Shown: piece after piece, positions 1-15,700 of the stretch
Layout of the letters: the number at the start of each line of letters is the position of its first letter
Position numbering within the stretch: the first letter of the stretch is position 1
Assembly: GCA_964020155.1 (NCBI GenBank)
Contig: OZ026564.1
Location: 1 to 45,000 of the forward strand
From: Chondrilla cf. caribensis
Taxonomy: Eukaryota; Porifera; Demospongiae; Chondrillida; Chondrillidae
Direction of reading: 5' to 3'
DNA: 45,000 nt
Made by a program: the position numbers and the translations under genes
The notes under the pieces: generated by a model
Databases searched by the model: none
Seen by the model: only the letters and a program-made list of their open reading frames with translations
Told to the model about the DNA's origin: nothing

Positions 1-443
1 CAACTTTTTGCTATCAGAAGGTAGCTACCAGGTCCAGGAGTGTGTCTGTGCATTTGGATTTGAGCTATGATGCATCACGTGCACACAGGAGAGGCCGTGG
101 TGACAAGACCAAAAATTGACATTTTTTGGCTTGTCACCACGAGGCTTATAGCACACTCAGGACAATCAGAATGCTTACCAAATTGTGTTGGTGAGTTAGG
201 CATGGACACTAGGTAGCCCTTGGTGACCAGCAAAGAAATATCAAATTGCTTCGGTGATTACCACAAAACGTAATACACGCATATATGAATCTACATACAA
301 AGTATATACATTGGCAATAGGGGGAAATTTTGGTCCACATCAAAATGCAACTTTTTGCTATCAGAAGGTAGCTACCAGGTCCAGGAGTGTGTCTGTGCAT
401 TTGGATTTGACCTATGATGCATCACGTGCACACAGGAGAGGCC

Positions 444-488
444 GTGGTGACAAGACCAAAAATTGACAATTTTTGGGCTTGTCACCAC
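444..488. other. Stem-loop in satellite A monomer (example; repeated in nearly every monomer)
   Basis: Arms GTGGTGACAAG (444-454) and CTTGTCACCAC (478-488) are perfect reverse complements. Inside them CCAAAAA (456-462) pairs with TTTTTGG (470-476). This leaves one A/G mismatch and a 7-nt loop, 18 base pairs in all. In copies where the left side reads GACAACTCAAAAAA the right side usually reads TTTTTTGGCTTGTC, so much of the fold survives the change of sequence. Confidence 0.85.
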
Positions 489-600
489 GAGGCTTATAGC
501 GCACTCAGGACAATCAGAATGCTTACCAAATTGTGTTGGGGAGTTAGGCATGGACACTAGGTAGCCCATGGTGACCAGCAAAGAAATATCAAATTGCTTA

Positions 601-610
601 GGTGATCACC
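601..610. other. Perfect 10-bp palindrome GGTGATCACC in satellite A (example)
   Basis: GGTGATCACC is self-complementary and present in nearly every monomer of the array. The next base pattern splits the copies into a CCACAAGG and a CCCAAGG form. It is one of several short palindromes per monomer. Confidence 0.8.
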
Positions 611-762
611 ACAAGGCGTAATACACGCATATATGAATCTACATACAAAGTATATACATTGGCAATAGGGGGAAATTTTGGTCGACATCAAAATGCAACT
701 TTTTGCTATCAGACGGTAGCTACCAGGTCCAGAAGTGTGTCTGTGCATTTGGATTTCAGCTA

Positions 763-776
763 TGATGCATCACGTG
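763..776. other. Overlapping palindromes TGATGCATCA and CACGTG in satellite A (example)
   Basis: TGATGCATCA (763-772) is self-complementary and overlaps CACGTG (771-776), the canonical E-box core. The pair is kept in almost all monomers of all A arrays, including the inverted copy near 34.1 kb. Whether a bHLH protein binds there cannot be told from sequence. Confidence 0.7.
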
Positions 777-3700
777 CACACAGGAGAGGCCGTGGTGACA
801 AGACCAAAAATTGACATTTTTTGGGCTTGTCACCACGAGGCTTATAGCGCACTCACGACAATCAGAATGCTTACCAAATTGTGTTGGGGAGTTAGGCATG
901 GACACTAGGTAGCCCTTGGTGACCAGCAAAGAAATATCAAATTGCTTAGGTGATCACCCAAGGCGTAATACCCTTATATATGAATCTACATACAAAGTAT
1001 ATACATTGGCAATAGGGGGAAATTTTGGTCGACATCAAAATGCAACTTTTTTCTATCAGAAGGTAGCTACCAGGTCCAGGAGTGTGTCTGTGCATTTGGA
1101 TTTGAGCTATGATGCATCACGTGCACACAGGAGAGGCCGTGGTGACAAGACCAAAAATTGACATTTTTTGGGCTTGTCACCACGAGGCTTATAGCGCACT
1201 CACGACAATCAGAATGCTTACCAAATTGTGTTGGGGAGTTAGGCATGGACACTAGGTAGCCCATGGTGACCAGCAAAGAAATATCAAATTGCTTAGGTGA
1301 TCACCACAAGGCGTAATACACGCATATATGAATCTACATACAAAGTATGTAGATTGGCAATAGGGGGAAATTTTGGTCGACATCAAAATGCAACTTTTTG
1401 CTATCAGAAGGTAGCTACCAGGTCCAGGAGTGTGTCTGTGCATTTGGATTTCAGCTATGATGCATCACGTGTACACAGGAGAGGCCGTGGTGACAAGACC
1501 AAAAATTGACATTTTTTGGGCTTGTCACCACGAGGCTTATAGCGCACTCAGGACAATCAGAATGCTTACCAAATTGTGTTGGGGAGTTAGGCATGGACAC
1601 TAGGTAGCCCATGGTGACCAGCAAAGAAATATCAAATTGCTTAGGTGATCACCACAAGGCGTAATACACGCATATATGAATCTACATACAAAGTATATAC
1701 ATTGGCAATAGGGGGAAATTTTGGTTGACATCAAAATGCAACTTTTTTCTATCAGAAGGTAGCTACCAGGTCCAGGAGTGTGTCTGTGCATTTGGATTTC
1801 AGCTATGATGCATCACGTGCACACAGGAGAGGCCGTGGTGACAAGACCAAAAATTGACAATTTTTGGGCTTGTCACCACGAGGCTTATAGCGCACTCAGG
1901 ACAATCAGAATGCTTACCAAATTGTGTTGGGGAGTTAGGCATGGACACTAGGTAGCCCATGGTGACCAGCAAAGAAATATCAAATTGCTTAGGTGATCAC
2001 CCAAGGCGTAATACACGCATATATGAATCTACATACAAAGTATATACATTGGCAATAGGGGGAAATTTTGGTCGACATCAAAATGCAACTTTTTGCTATC
2101 AGAAGGTAGCTACCAGGTCCAGGAGTGTGTCTGTGCATTTGGATTTCAGCTATGATGCATCACGTGCACACAGGAGAGGCCGTGGTGACAAGACCAAAAA
2201 TTGACATTTTTTGGGCTTGTCACCACGAGGCTTATAGCGCACTCAGGACAATCAGAATGCTTACCAAATTGTGTTGGGGAGTTAGGCATGGACACTAGGT
2301 AGCCCATGGTGACCAGCAAAGAAATATCAAATTGCTTAGGTGATCACCCAAGGCGTAATACACGCATATATGAATCTACATATAAAGTATATACATTGGC
2401 AATAGGGGGAAATTTTGGTCGACATCAAAATGCAACTTTTTGCTATCAGAAGGTAGCTACCAGGTCCAGGAGTGTGTCTGTGCATTTGGATTTCAGCTAT
2501 GATGCATCACGTGTACACAGGAGAGGCCGTGGTGACAAGACCAAAAATTGACATTTTTTGGGCTTGTCACCACGAGGCTTATAGCGCACTCAGGACAATC
2601 AGAATGCTTACCAAATTGTGTTGGGGAGTTAGGCATGGACACTAGGTAGCCCTTGGTGACCAGCAAAGAAATATCAAATTGCTTAGGTGATCACCCAAGG
2701 CGTAATACACGCATATATGAATCTACATATAAAGTATATACATTGGCAATAGGGGGAAATTTTGGTCGACATCAAAATGCAACTTTTTGCTATCAGAAGG
2801 TAGCTACCAGGTCCAGGAGTGTGTCTGTGCATTTGGATTTCAGCTATGATGCATCACGTGCACACAGGAGAGGCCGTGGTGACAAGACCAAAAATTGACA
2901 TTTTTTGGGCTTGTCACCACGAGGCTTATAGCGCACTCAGGACAATCAGAATGCTTACCAAATTGTGTTGGGGAGTTAGGCATGGACACTAGGTAGCCCT
3001 TGGTGACCAGCAAAGAAATATCAAATTGCTTAGGTGATTACCACAAGGCGTAATACACGCATATATGAATCTACATACAAAGTATATATATATTGGTAAT
3101 AGGGGGAAATTTTGGTCGACATCAAAATGCATGTTTTTTCTATCAGAAGGTAGCTACCAGGTCCAGGAGTGTGTCTGTGCATTTGGATTTGAGCTATGAT
3201 GCATCACGTGCACACAGGAGAGGCCGTGGTGACAAGACCAAAAATTGACATTTTTTGGGCTTGTCACCACGAGGCTTATAGCGCACTCAGGACAATCAGA
3301 ATGCTTACCAAATTGTTTTGAGGAGTTAGGCATGGACACTAGGTAGCCCTTGGTGACCAGCAAAGAAATATCAAATTGCTTAGGTGATCACCACAAGGCG
3401 TAATACACGCATATATGAATCTACATATAAAGTATATACATTGGCAATAGGGGGAAATTTTGGTCGACATCAAAATGCATGATTTTGCTATCAGAAGGTA
3501 GCTACCATGTCCAGGAGTGTGTCTGTGCATTTGGATTTCAGCTATGATGCATCACGTGCACACAGGAGAGGCCGTGGTGACAAGACCAAAAATTGACATT
3601 TTTTGGGCTTGTCACCACGAGGCTTATAGCGCACTCAGGACAATCAGAATGCTTACCAAATTGTGTTGGGGAGTTAGGCATGGACACTAGGTAGCCCTTG

Positions 3701-6700
3701 GTGAACAGCAAAGAAATATCAAATTGCTTAGGTGATCACCCAAGGCGTAATACACTTATATATGAATCTACATACAAAGTATATACATTGGCAATAGGGG
3801 GAAATTTTGGTCGACATCAAAATGCAACTTTTTGCTATCAGAAGGTAGCTACCAGGTCCAGGAGTGTGTCTGTGCATTTGGATTTGACCAATGATGCATC
3901 ACGTGCGCACAGGAGAGGCCGTGGTGACAAGACCAAAAATTGACATTTTTTGGGCTTGTCACCACGAGGCTTATAGCGCACTCAGGACAATCAGAATGTT
4001 TACGAAATTGTTTTGAGGAGTTAGGCATGGACACTAGGTAGCCCATGGTGACCAGCAAAGAAATATCAAATTGCTTAGGTGATCACCACAAGGCGTAATA
4101 CACGCATATATGAATCTACATACAAAGTATATATATATTGGTAATAGGGGGAAATTTTGGTCGACATCAAAATGCATGTTTTTGCTATCAGAAGGTAGCT
4201 ACCAGGTCCAGGAGTGTGTCTGTGCATTTGGATTTGACCTATGATGCATCACGTGCACACAGGAGAGGCCGTGGTGACAAGACCAAAAATTGACATTTTT
4301 TGGGCTTGTCACCACGAGGCTTATAGCGCACTCAGGACAATCAGAATGCTTACCAAATTGTGTTGGGGAGTTAGGCATGGACACTAGGTAGCCCATGGTG
4401 ACCAGCAAAGAAATATCAAATTGCTTAGGTGATCACCACAAGGCGTAATACACGCATATATGAATCTACATACAAAGTATATATATATTGGTAATAGGGG
4501 GAAATTTTGGTCGACATCAAAATGCATGTTTTTGCTATCAGAAGGTAGCTACCAGGTCCAGGAGTGTGTCTGTGCATTTGGATTTGACCTATGATGCATC
4601 ACGTGCACACAGGAGAGGCCGTGGTGACAAGACCAAAAATTGACATTTTTTGGGCTTGTCACCACGAGGCTTATAGCGCACTCAGGACAATCAGAATGCT
4701 TACCAAATTGTGTTGGGGAGTTAGGCATGGACACTAGGTAGCCCTTGGTGACCAGCAAAGAAATATCAAATTGCTTAGGTGATCACCCAAGGCGTAATAC
4801 ACGCATATATGAATCTACATACAAAGTATATACATTGGCAATAGGGGGAAATTTTGGTCGACATCAAAATGCAACTTTTTGCTATCAGAAGGTAGCTACC
4901 GGGTCCAGGAGTGTGTCTGTGCATTTGGATTTCAGCTATGATGCATCACGTGCACACAGGAGAGGCCGTCCATGGTGACAAGACCAAAAATTGACATTTT
5001 TTGGGCTTGTCACCACGAGGCTTATAGCGCACTCAGGGCAATCAGAATGCTTACCAAATTGTGTTGGGGAGTTAGGCATGGACACTAGGTAGCCCTTGGT
5101 GAACAGCAAAGAAATATCAAATTGCTTAGGTGATCACCCAAGGCGTAATACACTTATATATGAATCTACATATAAAGTATATACATTGGCAATAGGGGGA
5201 AATTTTGGTCGACATCAAAATGCAACTTTTTGCTATCAGAAGGTAGCTACCATGTCCAGGAGTGTGTCTGTGCATTTGGATTTGACCTATGATGCATCAC
5301 GTGCACACAGGAGAGGCCGTGGTGACAAGACCAAAAATTGACATTTTTTGGGCTTGTCACCACGAGGTTTATAGCGCACTCAGGACAATCAGAATGCTTA
5401 CCAAATTGTGTTGGTGAGTTAGGCATGGACACTAGGTAGCCCATGGTGACCAGCAAAGAAATATCAAATTGCTTAGGTGATCACCCAAGGCGTAATACAC
5501 GCATATATGAATCTACATACAAAGTATATACATTGGCAATAGGGGGAAATTTTGGTCGACATCAAAATGCAACTTTTTGCTATCAGAAGGTAGCTACCAT
5601 GTCCAGGAGTGTGTCTGTGCATTTGGATTTGACGGATGATGCATCACGTGCACACAGGAGAGGCTGTGGTGACAAGACCAAAAATTGACATTTTTTGGGC
5701 TTGTCACCACGAGGCTTATAGCGCACTCACGACAATCAGAATGTTTACGAAATTGTGTTGGGGAGTTAGGCATGGACACTAGGTAGCCCTTGGTGACCAG
5801 CAAAGAAATATCAAATTGCTTAGGTGATCACCCAAGGCGTAATACACGCATATATGAATCTACATACAAAGTATATACATTGGCAATAGGGGGAAATTTT
5901 GGTCGACATCAAAATGCAACTTTTTGCTATCAGAAGGTAGCTACCATGTCCAGGAGTGTGTCTGTGCATTTGGATTTCAGCTATGATGCATCACGTGCAC
6001 ACAGGAGAGGCCGTCCATGGTGACAAGACCAAAAATTGACATTTTTTGGGCTTGTCACCACGAGGCTTATAGCGCACTCAGGACAATCAGAATGCTTACC
6101 AAATTGTGTTAGTGAGTTAGGCATGGACACTAGGTAGCCCATGGTGACCAGCAAAGAAATATCAAATTGCTTAGGTGATCACCACAAGGCGTAATACACG
6201 CATATATGAATCTACATACAAAGTATATATATATTGGTAATAGGGGGAAATTTTGGTCGACATCAAAATGCATGTTTTTTCTATCAGAAGGTAGCTACCA
6301 GGTCCAGGAGTGTGTCTGTGCATTTGGATTTGAGCTATGATGCATCACGTGCACACAGGAGAGGCCGTGGTGACAAGACCAAAAATTGACATTTTTTGGG
6401 CTTGTCACCACGAGGCTTATAGCGCACTCAGGACAATCAGAATGCTTACCAAATTGTTTTGAGGAGTTAGGCATGGACACTAGGTAGCCCTTGGTGACCA
6501 GCAAAGAAATATCAAATTGCTTAGGTGATCACCACAAGGCGTAATACACGCATATATGAATCTACATATAAAGTATATACATTGGCAATAGGGGGAAATT
6601 TTGGTCGACATCAAAATGCATGATTTTGCTATCAGAAGGTAGCTACCATGTCCAGGAGTGTGTCTGTGCATTTGGATTTGACCTATGATGCATCACGTGC

Positions 6701-9700
6701 ACACAGGAGAGGCCGTGGTGACAAGACCAAAAATTGACATTTTTTGGGCTTGTCACCACGAGGCTTATAGCGCACTCAGGACAATCAGAATGCTTACCAA
6801 ATTGTGTTGGGGAGTTAGGCATGGACACTAGGTAGCCCTTGGTGAACAGCAAAGAAATATCAAATTGCTTAGGTGATCACCCAAGGCGTAATACACTTAT
6901 ATATGAATCTACATACAAAGTATATACATTGGCAATAGGGGGAAATTTTGGTCGACATCAAAATGCAACTTTTTGCTATCAGAAGGTAGCTACCAGGTCC
7001 AGGAGTGTGTCTGTGCATTTGGATTTGACCAATGATGCATCACGTGCGCACAGGAGAGGCCGTGGTGACAAGACCAAAAATTGACATTTTTTGGGCTTGT
7101 CACCACGAGGCTTATAGCGCACTCAGGACAATCAGAATGTTTACGAAATTGTTTTGAGGAGTTAGGCATGGACACTAGGTAGCCCATGGTGACCAGCAAA
7201 GAAATATCAAATTGCTTAGGTGATCACCACAAGGCGTAATACACGCATATATGAATCTACATACAAAGTATATATATATTGGTAATAGGGGGAAATTTTG
7301 GTCGACATCAAAATGCATGTTTTTGCTATCAGAAGGTAGCTACCAGGTCCAGGAGTGTGTCTGTGCATTTGGATTTGACCTATGATGCATCACGTGCACA
7401 CAGGAGAGGCCGTGGTGACAAGACCAAAAATTGACATTTTTTGGGCTTGTCACCACGAGGCTTATAGCGCACTCAGGACAATCAGAATGCTTACCAAATT
7501 GTGTTGGGGAGTTAGGCATGGACACTAGGTAGCCCTTGGTGACCAGCAAAGAAATATCAAATTGCTTAGGTGATCACCACAAGGCGTAATACACGCATAT
7601 ATGAATCTACATACAAAGTATATATATATTGGTAATAGGGGGAAATTTTGGTCGACATCAAAATGCATGATTTTGCTATCAGAAGGTAGCTACCAGGTCC
7701 AGGAGTGTGTCTGTGCATTTGGATTTCAGCTATGATGCATCACGTGCACACAGGAGAGGCCGTGGTGACAAGACCAAAAATTGACATTTTTTGGGCTTGT
7801 CACCACGAGGCTTATAGCGCACTCAGGACAATCAGAATGCTTACCAAATTGTGTTGGGGAGTTAGGCATGGACACTAGGTAGCCCATGGTGACCAGCAAA
7901 GAAATATCAAATTGCTTAGGTGATCACCACAAGGCGTAATACACGCATATATGAATCTACATACAAAGTATATATATATTGGTAATAGGGGGAAATTTTG
8001 GTCGACATCAAAATGCATGATTTTGCTATCAGAAGGTAGCTACCAGGTCCAGGAGTGTGTCTGTGCATTTGGATTTGAGCTATGATGCATCACGTGCGCA
8101 CAGGAGAGGCCGTGGTGACAAGACCAAAAATTGACATTTTTTGGGCTTGTCACCACGAGGCTTATAGCGCACTCAGGACAATCAGAATGCTTACCAAATT
8201 GTGTTGGGGAGTTAGGCATGGACACTAGGTAGCCCTTGGTGACCAGCAAAGAAATATCAAATTGCTTAGGTGATCACCACAAGGCGTAATACACGCATAT
8301 ATGAATCTACATATAAAGTATATATATTGGTAATAGGGGGAAATTTTGGTCGACATCAAAATGCATGATTTTGCTATCAGAAGGTAGCTACCAGGTCCAG
8401 GAGTGTGTCTGTGCATTTGGATTTCAGCTATGATGCATCACGTGCACACAGGAGAGGCCGTGGTGACAAGACCAAAAATTGACATTTTTCGGGCTTGTCA
8501 CCACGAGGCTTATAGCGCACTCAGGACAATCAGAATGCTTACCAAATTGTTTTGAGGAGTTAGGCATGGACACTAGGTAGCCCTTGGTGACCAGCAAAGA
8601 AATATCAAATTGCTTAGGTGATCACCCAAGGCGTAATACACGCATATATGAATCTACATATAAAGTATATACATTGGCAATAGGGGGAAATTTTGGTCGA
8701 CATCAAAATGCATGATTTTGCTATCAGAAGGTAGCTACCATGTCCAGGAGTGTGTCTGTGCATTTGGATTTCAGCTATGATGCATCACGTGCACACAGGA
8801 GAGGCCGTGGTGACAAGACCAAAAATTGACATTTTTTGGGCTTGTCACCACGAGGCTTATAGCGCACTCAGGACAATCAGAATGCTTACCAAATTGTGTT
8901 AGTGAGTTAGGCATGGACACTAGGTAGCCCATGGTGACCAGCAAAGAAATATCAAATTGCTTAGGTGATCACCACAAGGCGTAATACACGCATATATGAA
9001 TCTACATACAAAGTATATATATATTGGTAATAGGGGGAAATTTTGGTCGACATCAAAATGCATGTTTTTTCTATCAGAAGGTAGCTACCAGGTCCAGGAG
9101 TGTGTCTGTGCATTTGGATTTGAGCTATGATGCATCACGTGCACACAGGAGAGGCCGTGGTGACAAGACCAAAAATTGACATTTTTTGGGCTTGTCACCA
9201 CGAGGCTTATAGCGCACTCAGGACAATCAGAATGCTTACCAAATTGTTTTGAGGAGTTAGGCATGGACACTAGGTAGCCCTTGGTGACCAGCAAAGAAAT
9301 ATCAAATTGCTTAGGTGATCACCACAAGGCGTAATACACGCATATATGAATCTACATATAAAGTATATACATTGGCAATAGGGGGAAATTTTGGTCGACA
9401 TCAAAATGCATGATTTTGCTATCAGAAGGTAGCTACCATGTCCAGGAGTGTGTCTGTGCATTTGGATTTGACCTATGATGCATCACGTGCACACAGGAGA
9501 GGCCGTGGTGACAAGACCAAAAATTGACATTTTTTGGGCTTGTCACCACGAGGCTTATAGCGCACTCAGGACAATCAGAATGCTTACCAAATTGTGTTGG
9601 GGAGTTAGGCATGGACACTAGGTAGCCCTTGGTGAACAGCAAAGAAATATCAAATTGCTTAGGTGATCACCCAAGGCGTAATACACTTATATATGAATCT

Positions 9701-12700
9701 ACATACAAAGTATATACATTGGCAATAGGGGGAAATTTTGGTCGACATCAAAATGCAACTTTTTGCTATCAGAAGGTAGCTACCAGGTCCAGGAGTGTGT
9801 CTGTGCATTTGGATTTCAGCTATGATGCATCACGTGTACACAGGAGAGGCCGTGGTGACAAGACCAAAAATTGACATTTTTTGGGCTTGTCACCACGAGG
9901 CTTATAGCGCACTCAGGACAATCAGAATGCTTACCAAATTGTGTTGGTGAGTTAGCCATGGACACTAGGTAGCCCATGGTGACCAGCAAAGAAATATCAA
10001 ATTGCTTAGGTGATCACCCAAGGCGTAATACACGCATATATGAATCTACATATAAAGTATATACATTGGCAATAGGGGGAAATTTTGGTCGACATCAAAA
10101 TGCAACTTTTTGCTATCAGAAGGTAGCTACCAGGTCCAGGAGTGTGTCTGTGCATTTGGATTTCAGCTATGATGCATCACGTGTACACAGGAGAGGCCGT
10201 GGTGACAAGACCAAAAATTGACATTTTTTGGGCTTGTCACCACGAGGCTTATAGCGCACTCAGGACAATCAGAATGCTTACCAAATTGTGTTGGTGAGTT
10301 AGCCATGGACACTAGGTAGCCCATGGTGACCAGCAAAGAAATATCAAATTGCTTAGGTGATCACCCAAGGCGTAATACACGCATATATGAATCTACATAT
10401 AAAGTATATACATTGGCAATAGGGGGAAATTTTGGTCGACATCAAAATGCAACTTTTTGCTATCAGAAGGTAGCTACCAGGTCCAGGAGTGTGTCTGTGC
10501 ATTTGGATTTCAGCTATGATGCATCACGTGCACACAGGAGAGGCCGTGGTGACAAGACCAAAAATTGACATTTTTTGGGCTTGTCACCACGAGGCTTATA
10601 GCGCACTCAGGACAATCAGAATGCTTACCAAATTGTGTTGGGGAGTTAGGCATGGACACTAGGTAGCCCATGGTGACCAGCAAAGAAATATCAAATTTCT
10701 TAGGTGATCACCCAAGGCGTAATACACGCATATATGAATCTACATATAAAGTATATACATTGGCAATAGGGGGAAATTTTGGTCGACATCAAAATGCATG
10801 ATTTTGCTATCAGAAGGTAGCTACCATGTCCAGGAGTGTGTCTGTGCATTTGGATTTGACCTATGATGCATCACGTGCACACAGGAGAGGCCGTGGTGAC
10901 AAGACCAAAAATTGACATTTTTTGGGCTTGTCACCACGAGGCTTATAGCGCACTCAGGACAATCAGAATGCTTACCAAATTGTGTTGGGGAGTTAGGCAT
11001 GGACACTAGGTAGCCCTTGGTGACCAGCAAAGAAATATCAAATTGCTTAGGTGATCACCCAAGGCGTAATACACGCATATATGAATCTACATACAAAGTA
11101 TATACATTGGCAATAGGGGGAAATTTTGGTCGACATCAAAATGCATGATTTTGCTATCAGAAGGTAGCTACCAGGTCCAGGAGTGTGTCTGTGCATTTGG
11201 ATTTCAGCTATGATGCATCACGTGCACACAGGAGAGGCCGTGGTGACAAGACCAAAAATTGACATTTTTGGGCTTGTCACCACGAGGCTTATAGCGCACT
11301 CAGGACAATCAGAATGCTTACCAAATTGTGTTGGGGAGTTAGGCATGGACACTAGGTAGCCCTTGGTGACCAGCAAAGAAATATCAAATTGCTTAGGTGA
11401 TCACCCAAGGCGTAATACACGCATATATGAATCTACATACAAAGTATATACATTGGCAATAGGGGGAAATTTTGGTCGACATCAAAATGCAACTTTTTGC
11501 TATCAGAAGGTAGCTACCAGGTCCAGGAGTGTGTCTATGCATTTGGATTTGAGCTATGATGCATCACGTGCACACAGGAGAGGCCGTGGTGACAAGACCA
11601 AAAATTGACATTTTTTGGGCTTGTCACCACGAGGCTTATAGCACACTCAGGACAATCAGAATGCTTACCAAATTGTGTTGGTGAGTTAGCCATGGACACT
11701 AGGTATCCCTTGGTGACCAGCAAAGAAATATCAAATTGCTTAGGTGATCACCACAAGGCGTAATACACGCATATATGAATCTACATACAAAGTATATATA
11801 TATTGGTAATAGGGGGAAATTTTGGTCGACATCAAAATGCAACTTTTTGCTATCAGAAGGTAGCTACCAGGTCCAGGAGTGTGTCTGTGCATTTGGATTT
11901 CAGCTATGATGCATCACGTGCACACAGGAGAGGCCGTGGTGACAAGACCAAAAATTGACATTTTTTGGGCTTGTCACCACGAGGCTTATAGCGCACTCAG
12001 GACAATCAGAATGCTTACCAAATTGTGTTGGTGAGTTAGGCATGGACACTAGGTAGCCCTTGGTGACCAGCAAAGAAATATCAAATTGCTTAGGTGATCA
12101 CCACAAGGCGTAATACACGCATATATGAATCTACATACAAAGTATATATATATTGGTGATAGGGGGAAATTTTCGTCGACATCAAAATGCAACTTTTTGC
12201 TATCAGAAGGTAGCTACCAGGTCCAGGAGTGTGTCTGTGCATTTGGATTTGACCAATGATGCATCACGTGCGCACAGGAGAGGCCGTGGTGACAAGACCA
12301 AAAATTGACATTTTTTGGGCTTGTCACCACGAGGCTTATAGCGCACTCAGGACAATCAGAATGTTTACGAAATTGTTTTGAGGAGTTAGGCATGGACACT
12401 AGGTAGCCCATGGTGACCAGCAAAGAAATATCAAATTGCTTAGGTGATCACCACAAGGCGTAATACACGCATATATGAATCTACATACAAAGTATATATA
12501 TATTGGTAATAGGGGGAAATTTTGGTCGACATCAAAATGCATGTTTTTGCTATCAGAAGGTAGCTACCAGGTCCAGGAGTGTGTCTGTGCATTTGGATTT
12601 GACCTATGATGCATCACGTGCACACAGGAGAGGCCGTGGTGACAAGACCAAAAATTGACATTTTTTGGGCTTGTCACCACGAGGCTTATAGCGCACTCAG

Positions 12701-15700
12701 GACAATCAGAATGCTTACCAAATTGTGTTGGGGAGTTAGGCATGGACACTAGGTAGCCCATGGTGACCAGCAAAGAAATATCAAATTGCTTAGGTGATCA
12801 CCACAAGGCGTAATACACGCATATATGAATCTACATACAAAGTATATATATATTGGTAATAGGGGGAAATTTTGGTCGACATCAAAATGCATGTTTTTGC
12901 TATCAGAAGGTAGCTACCAGGTCCAGGAGTGTGTCTGTGCATTTGGATTTGACCTATGATGCATCACGTGCACACAGGAGAGGCCGTGGTGACAAGACCA
13001 AAAATTGACATTTTTTGGGCTTGTCACCACGAGGCTTATAGCGCACTCAGGACAATCAGAATGCTTACCAAATTGTGTTGGGGAGTTAGGCATGGACACT
13101 AGGTAGCCCTTGGTGACCAGCAAAGAAATATCAAATTGCTTAGGTGATCACCCAAGGCGTAATACACGCATATATGAATCTACATACAAAGTATATACAT
13201 TGGCAATAGGGGGAAATTTTGGTCGACATCAAAATGCAACTTTTTGCTATCAGAAGGTAGCTACCGGGTCCAGGAGTGTGTCTGTGCATTTGGATTTGAG
13301 CTATGATGCATCACGTGCACACAGGAGAGGCCGTCCATGGTGACAAGACCAAAAATTGACATTTTTTGGGCTTGTCACCACGAGGCTTATAGCGCACTCA
13401 GGGCAATCAGAATGCTTACCAAATTGTGTTGGGGAGTTAGGCATGGACACTAGGTAGCCCTTGGTGAACAGCAAAGAAATATCAAATTGCTTAGGTGATC
13501 ACCCAAGGCGTAATACACGCATATATGAATCTACATATAAAGTATATACATTGGCAATAGGGGGAAATTTTGGTCGACATCAAAATGCAACTTTTTGCTA
13601 TCAGAAGGTAGCTACCAGGTCCAGGAGTGTGTCTGTGCATTTGGATTTGACGGATGATGCATCACGTGCACACAGGAGAGGCCGTGGTGACAAGACCAAA
13701 AATTGACATTTTTTGGGCTTGTCACCACGAGGCTTATAGCGCACTCACGACAATCAGAATGTTTACGAAATTGTGTTGGGGAGTTAGGCATGGACACTAG
13801 GTAGCCCATGGTGACCAGCAAAGAAATCTCAAATTGCTTAGGTGATCACCCAAGGCGTAATACACGCATATATGAATCTACATACAAAGTATATACATTG
13901 GCAATAGGGGGAAATTTTGGTTGACATCAAAATGCATGTTTTTGCTATCAGAAGGTAGCTACCAGGTCCAGGAGTGTGTCTGTGCATTTGGATTTCAGCT
14001 ATGATGCATCACGTGCACACAGGAGAGGCCGTGGTGACAAGACCAAAAATTGACATTTTTTGGGCTTGTCACCACGAGGTTTATAGCGCACTCAGGACAA
14101 TCAGAATGCTTACCAAATTGTGTTGGGGAGTTAGGCATGGACACTAGGTAGCCCTTGGTGACCAGCAAAAAAATCTCAAATTGCTTAGGTGATCACCACA
14201 AGGCGTAATACACGCATATATGAATCTACATACAAAGTATATACATTGGTAATAGGGGGAAATTTTGGTCGACATCAAAATGCAACTTTATGCTATCAGA
14301 AGGTAGCTACCATGTCCAGGAGTGTGTCTGTGCATTTGGATTTGAGCTATGATGCATCACGTGCACACAGGAGAGGCCGTGGTGACAAGACCAAAAATTG
14401 ACATTTTTTGGGCTTGTCACCACGAGGCTTATAGCGCACTCAGGACAATCAGAATGCTTACCAAATTGTGTTGGGGAGTTAGGCATGGACACTAGGTAGC
14501 CCTTGGTGACCAGCAAAGAAATATCAAATTGCTTAGGTGATCACCACAAGGCGTAATACACGCATATATGAATCTACATACAAAGTATATACATTGGCAA
14601 TAGGGGGAAATTTTGGTCGACATCAAAATGCAACTTTTTGCTATCAAAAGGTAGCTACCATGTCCAGGAGTGTGTCTGTGCATTTGGATTTGAGCTATGA
14701 TGCATCACGTGCACACAGGAGAGGCCGTTGTGACAAGACCAAAAATTGACATTTTTTGGGCTTGTCACCACGAGGCTTATAGCGCACTCAGGACAATCAG
14801 AATGCTTACCAAATTGTGTTGGGGAGTTAGGCATGGACACTAGGTAGCCCTTAATGACCAGCAAAGAAATATCAAATTGCTTAGGTGATCACCACAAGGC
14901 GTAATACACGCATATATGAATCTACATACAAAGTATATATATATTGGTAATAGGGGGATATTTTGGTCGACATCGAAATGCAACTTTTTGCTATCAGAAG
15001 GTAGCTACCGGGTCCAGGAGTGTGTCTGTGCATTTGGATTTCAGCTATGATGCATCACGTGCACACAGGAGAGGCCGTGGTGACAAGACCAAAAATTGAC
15101 ATTTTTTGGGCTTGTCACCACGAGGCTTATAGCGCACTCAGGACAATCAGAATGCTTACCAAATTGTGTTGGGGAGTTAGGCATGGACACTAGGTAGCCC
15201 TTGGTGAACAGCAAAGAAATATCAAATTGCTTAGGTGATCACCACCAGGCGTAATACACGCATATATGAATCTACATATAAAGTATATACATTGGCAATA
15301 GGGGGAAATTTTGGTCGACATCAAAATGCAACTTTTTGCTATCAGAAGGTAGCTACCAGGTCCAGGAGTGTGTCTGTGCATTTGGATGTGACCTATGATG
15401 CATCACGTGCACACAGGAGAGGCCGTGGTGACAAGACCAAAAATTGACATTTTTTGGGCTTGTCACCACGAGGCTTATAGCGCACTCAGGACAATCAGAA
15501 TGTTTACCAAATTGTGTTGGTGAGTTAGGCATGGACACTAGGTAGCCCATGGTGACCAGCAAAGAAATATCAAATTGCTTAGGTGATCACCACTAGGCGT
15601 AATACACTTATATATGAATCTACATATAAAGTATATACATTGGCAATAGGGGGAAATTTTGGTCGACATCAAAATGCATGTTTTTGCTATCCGAAGGTAG

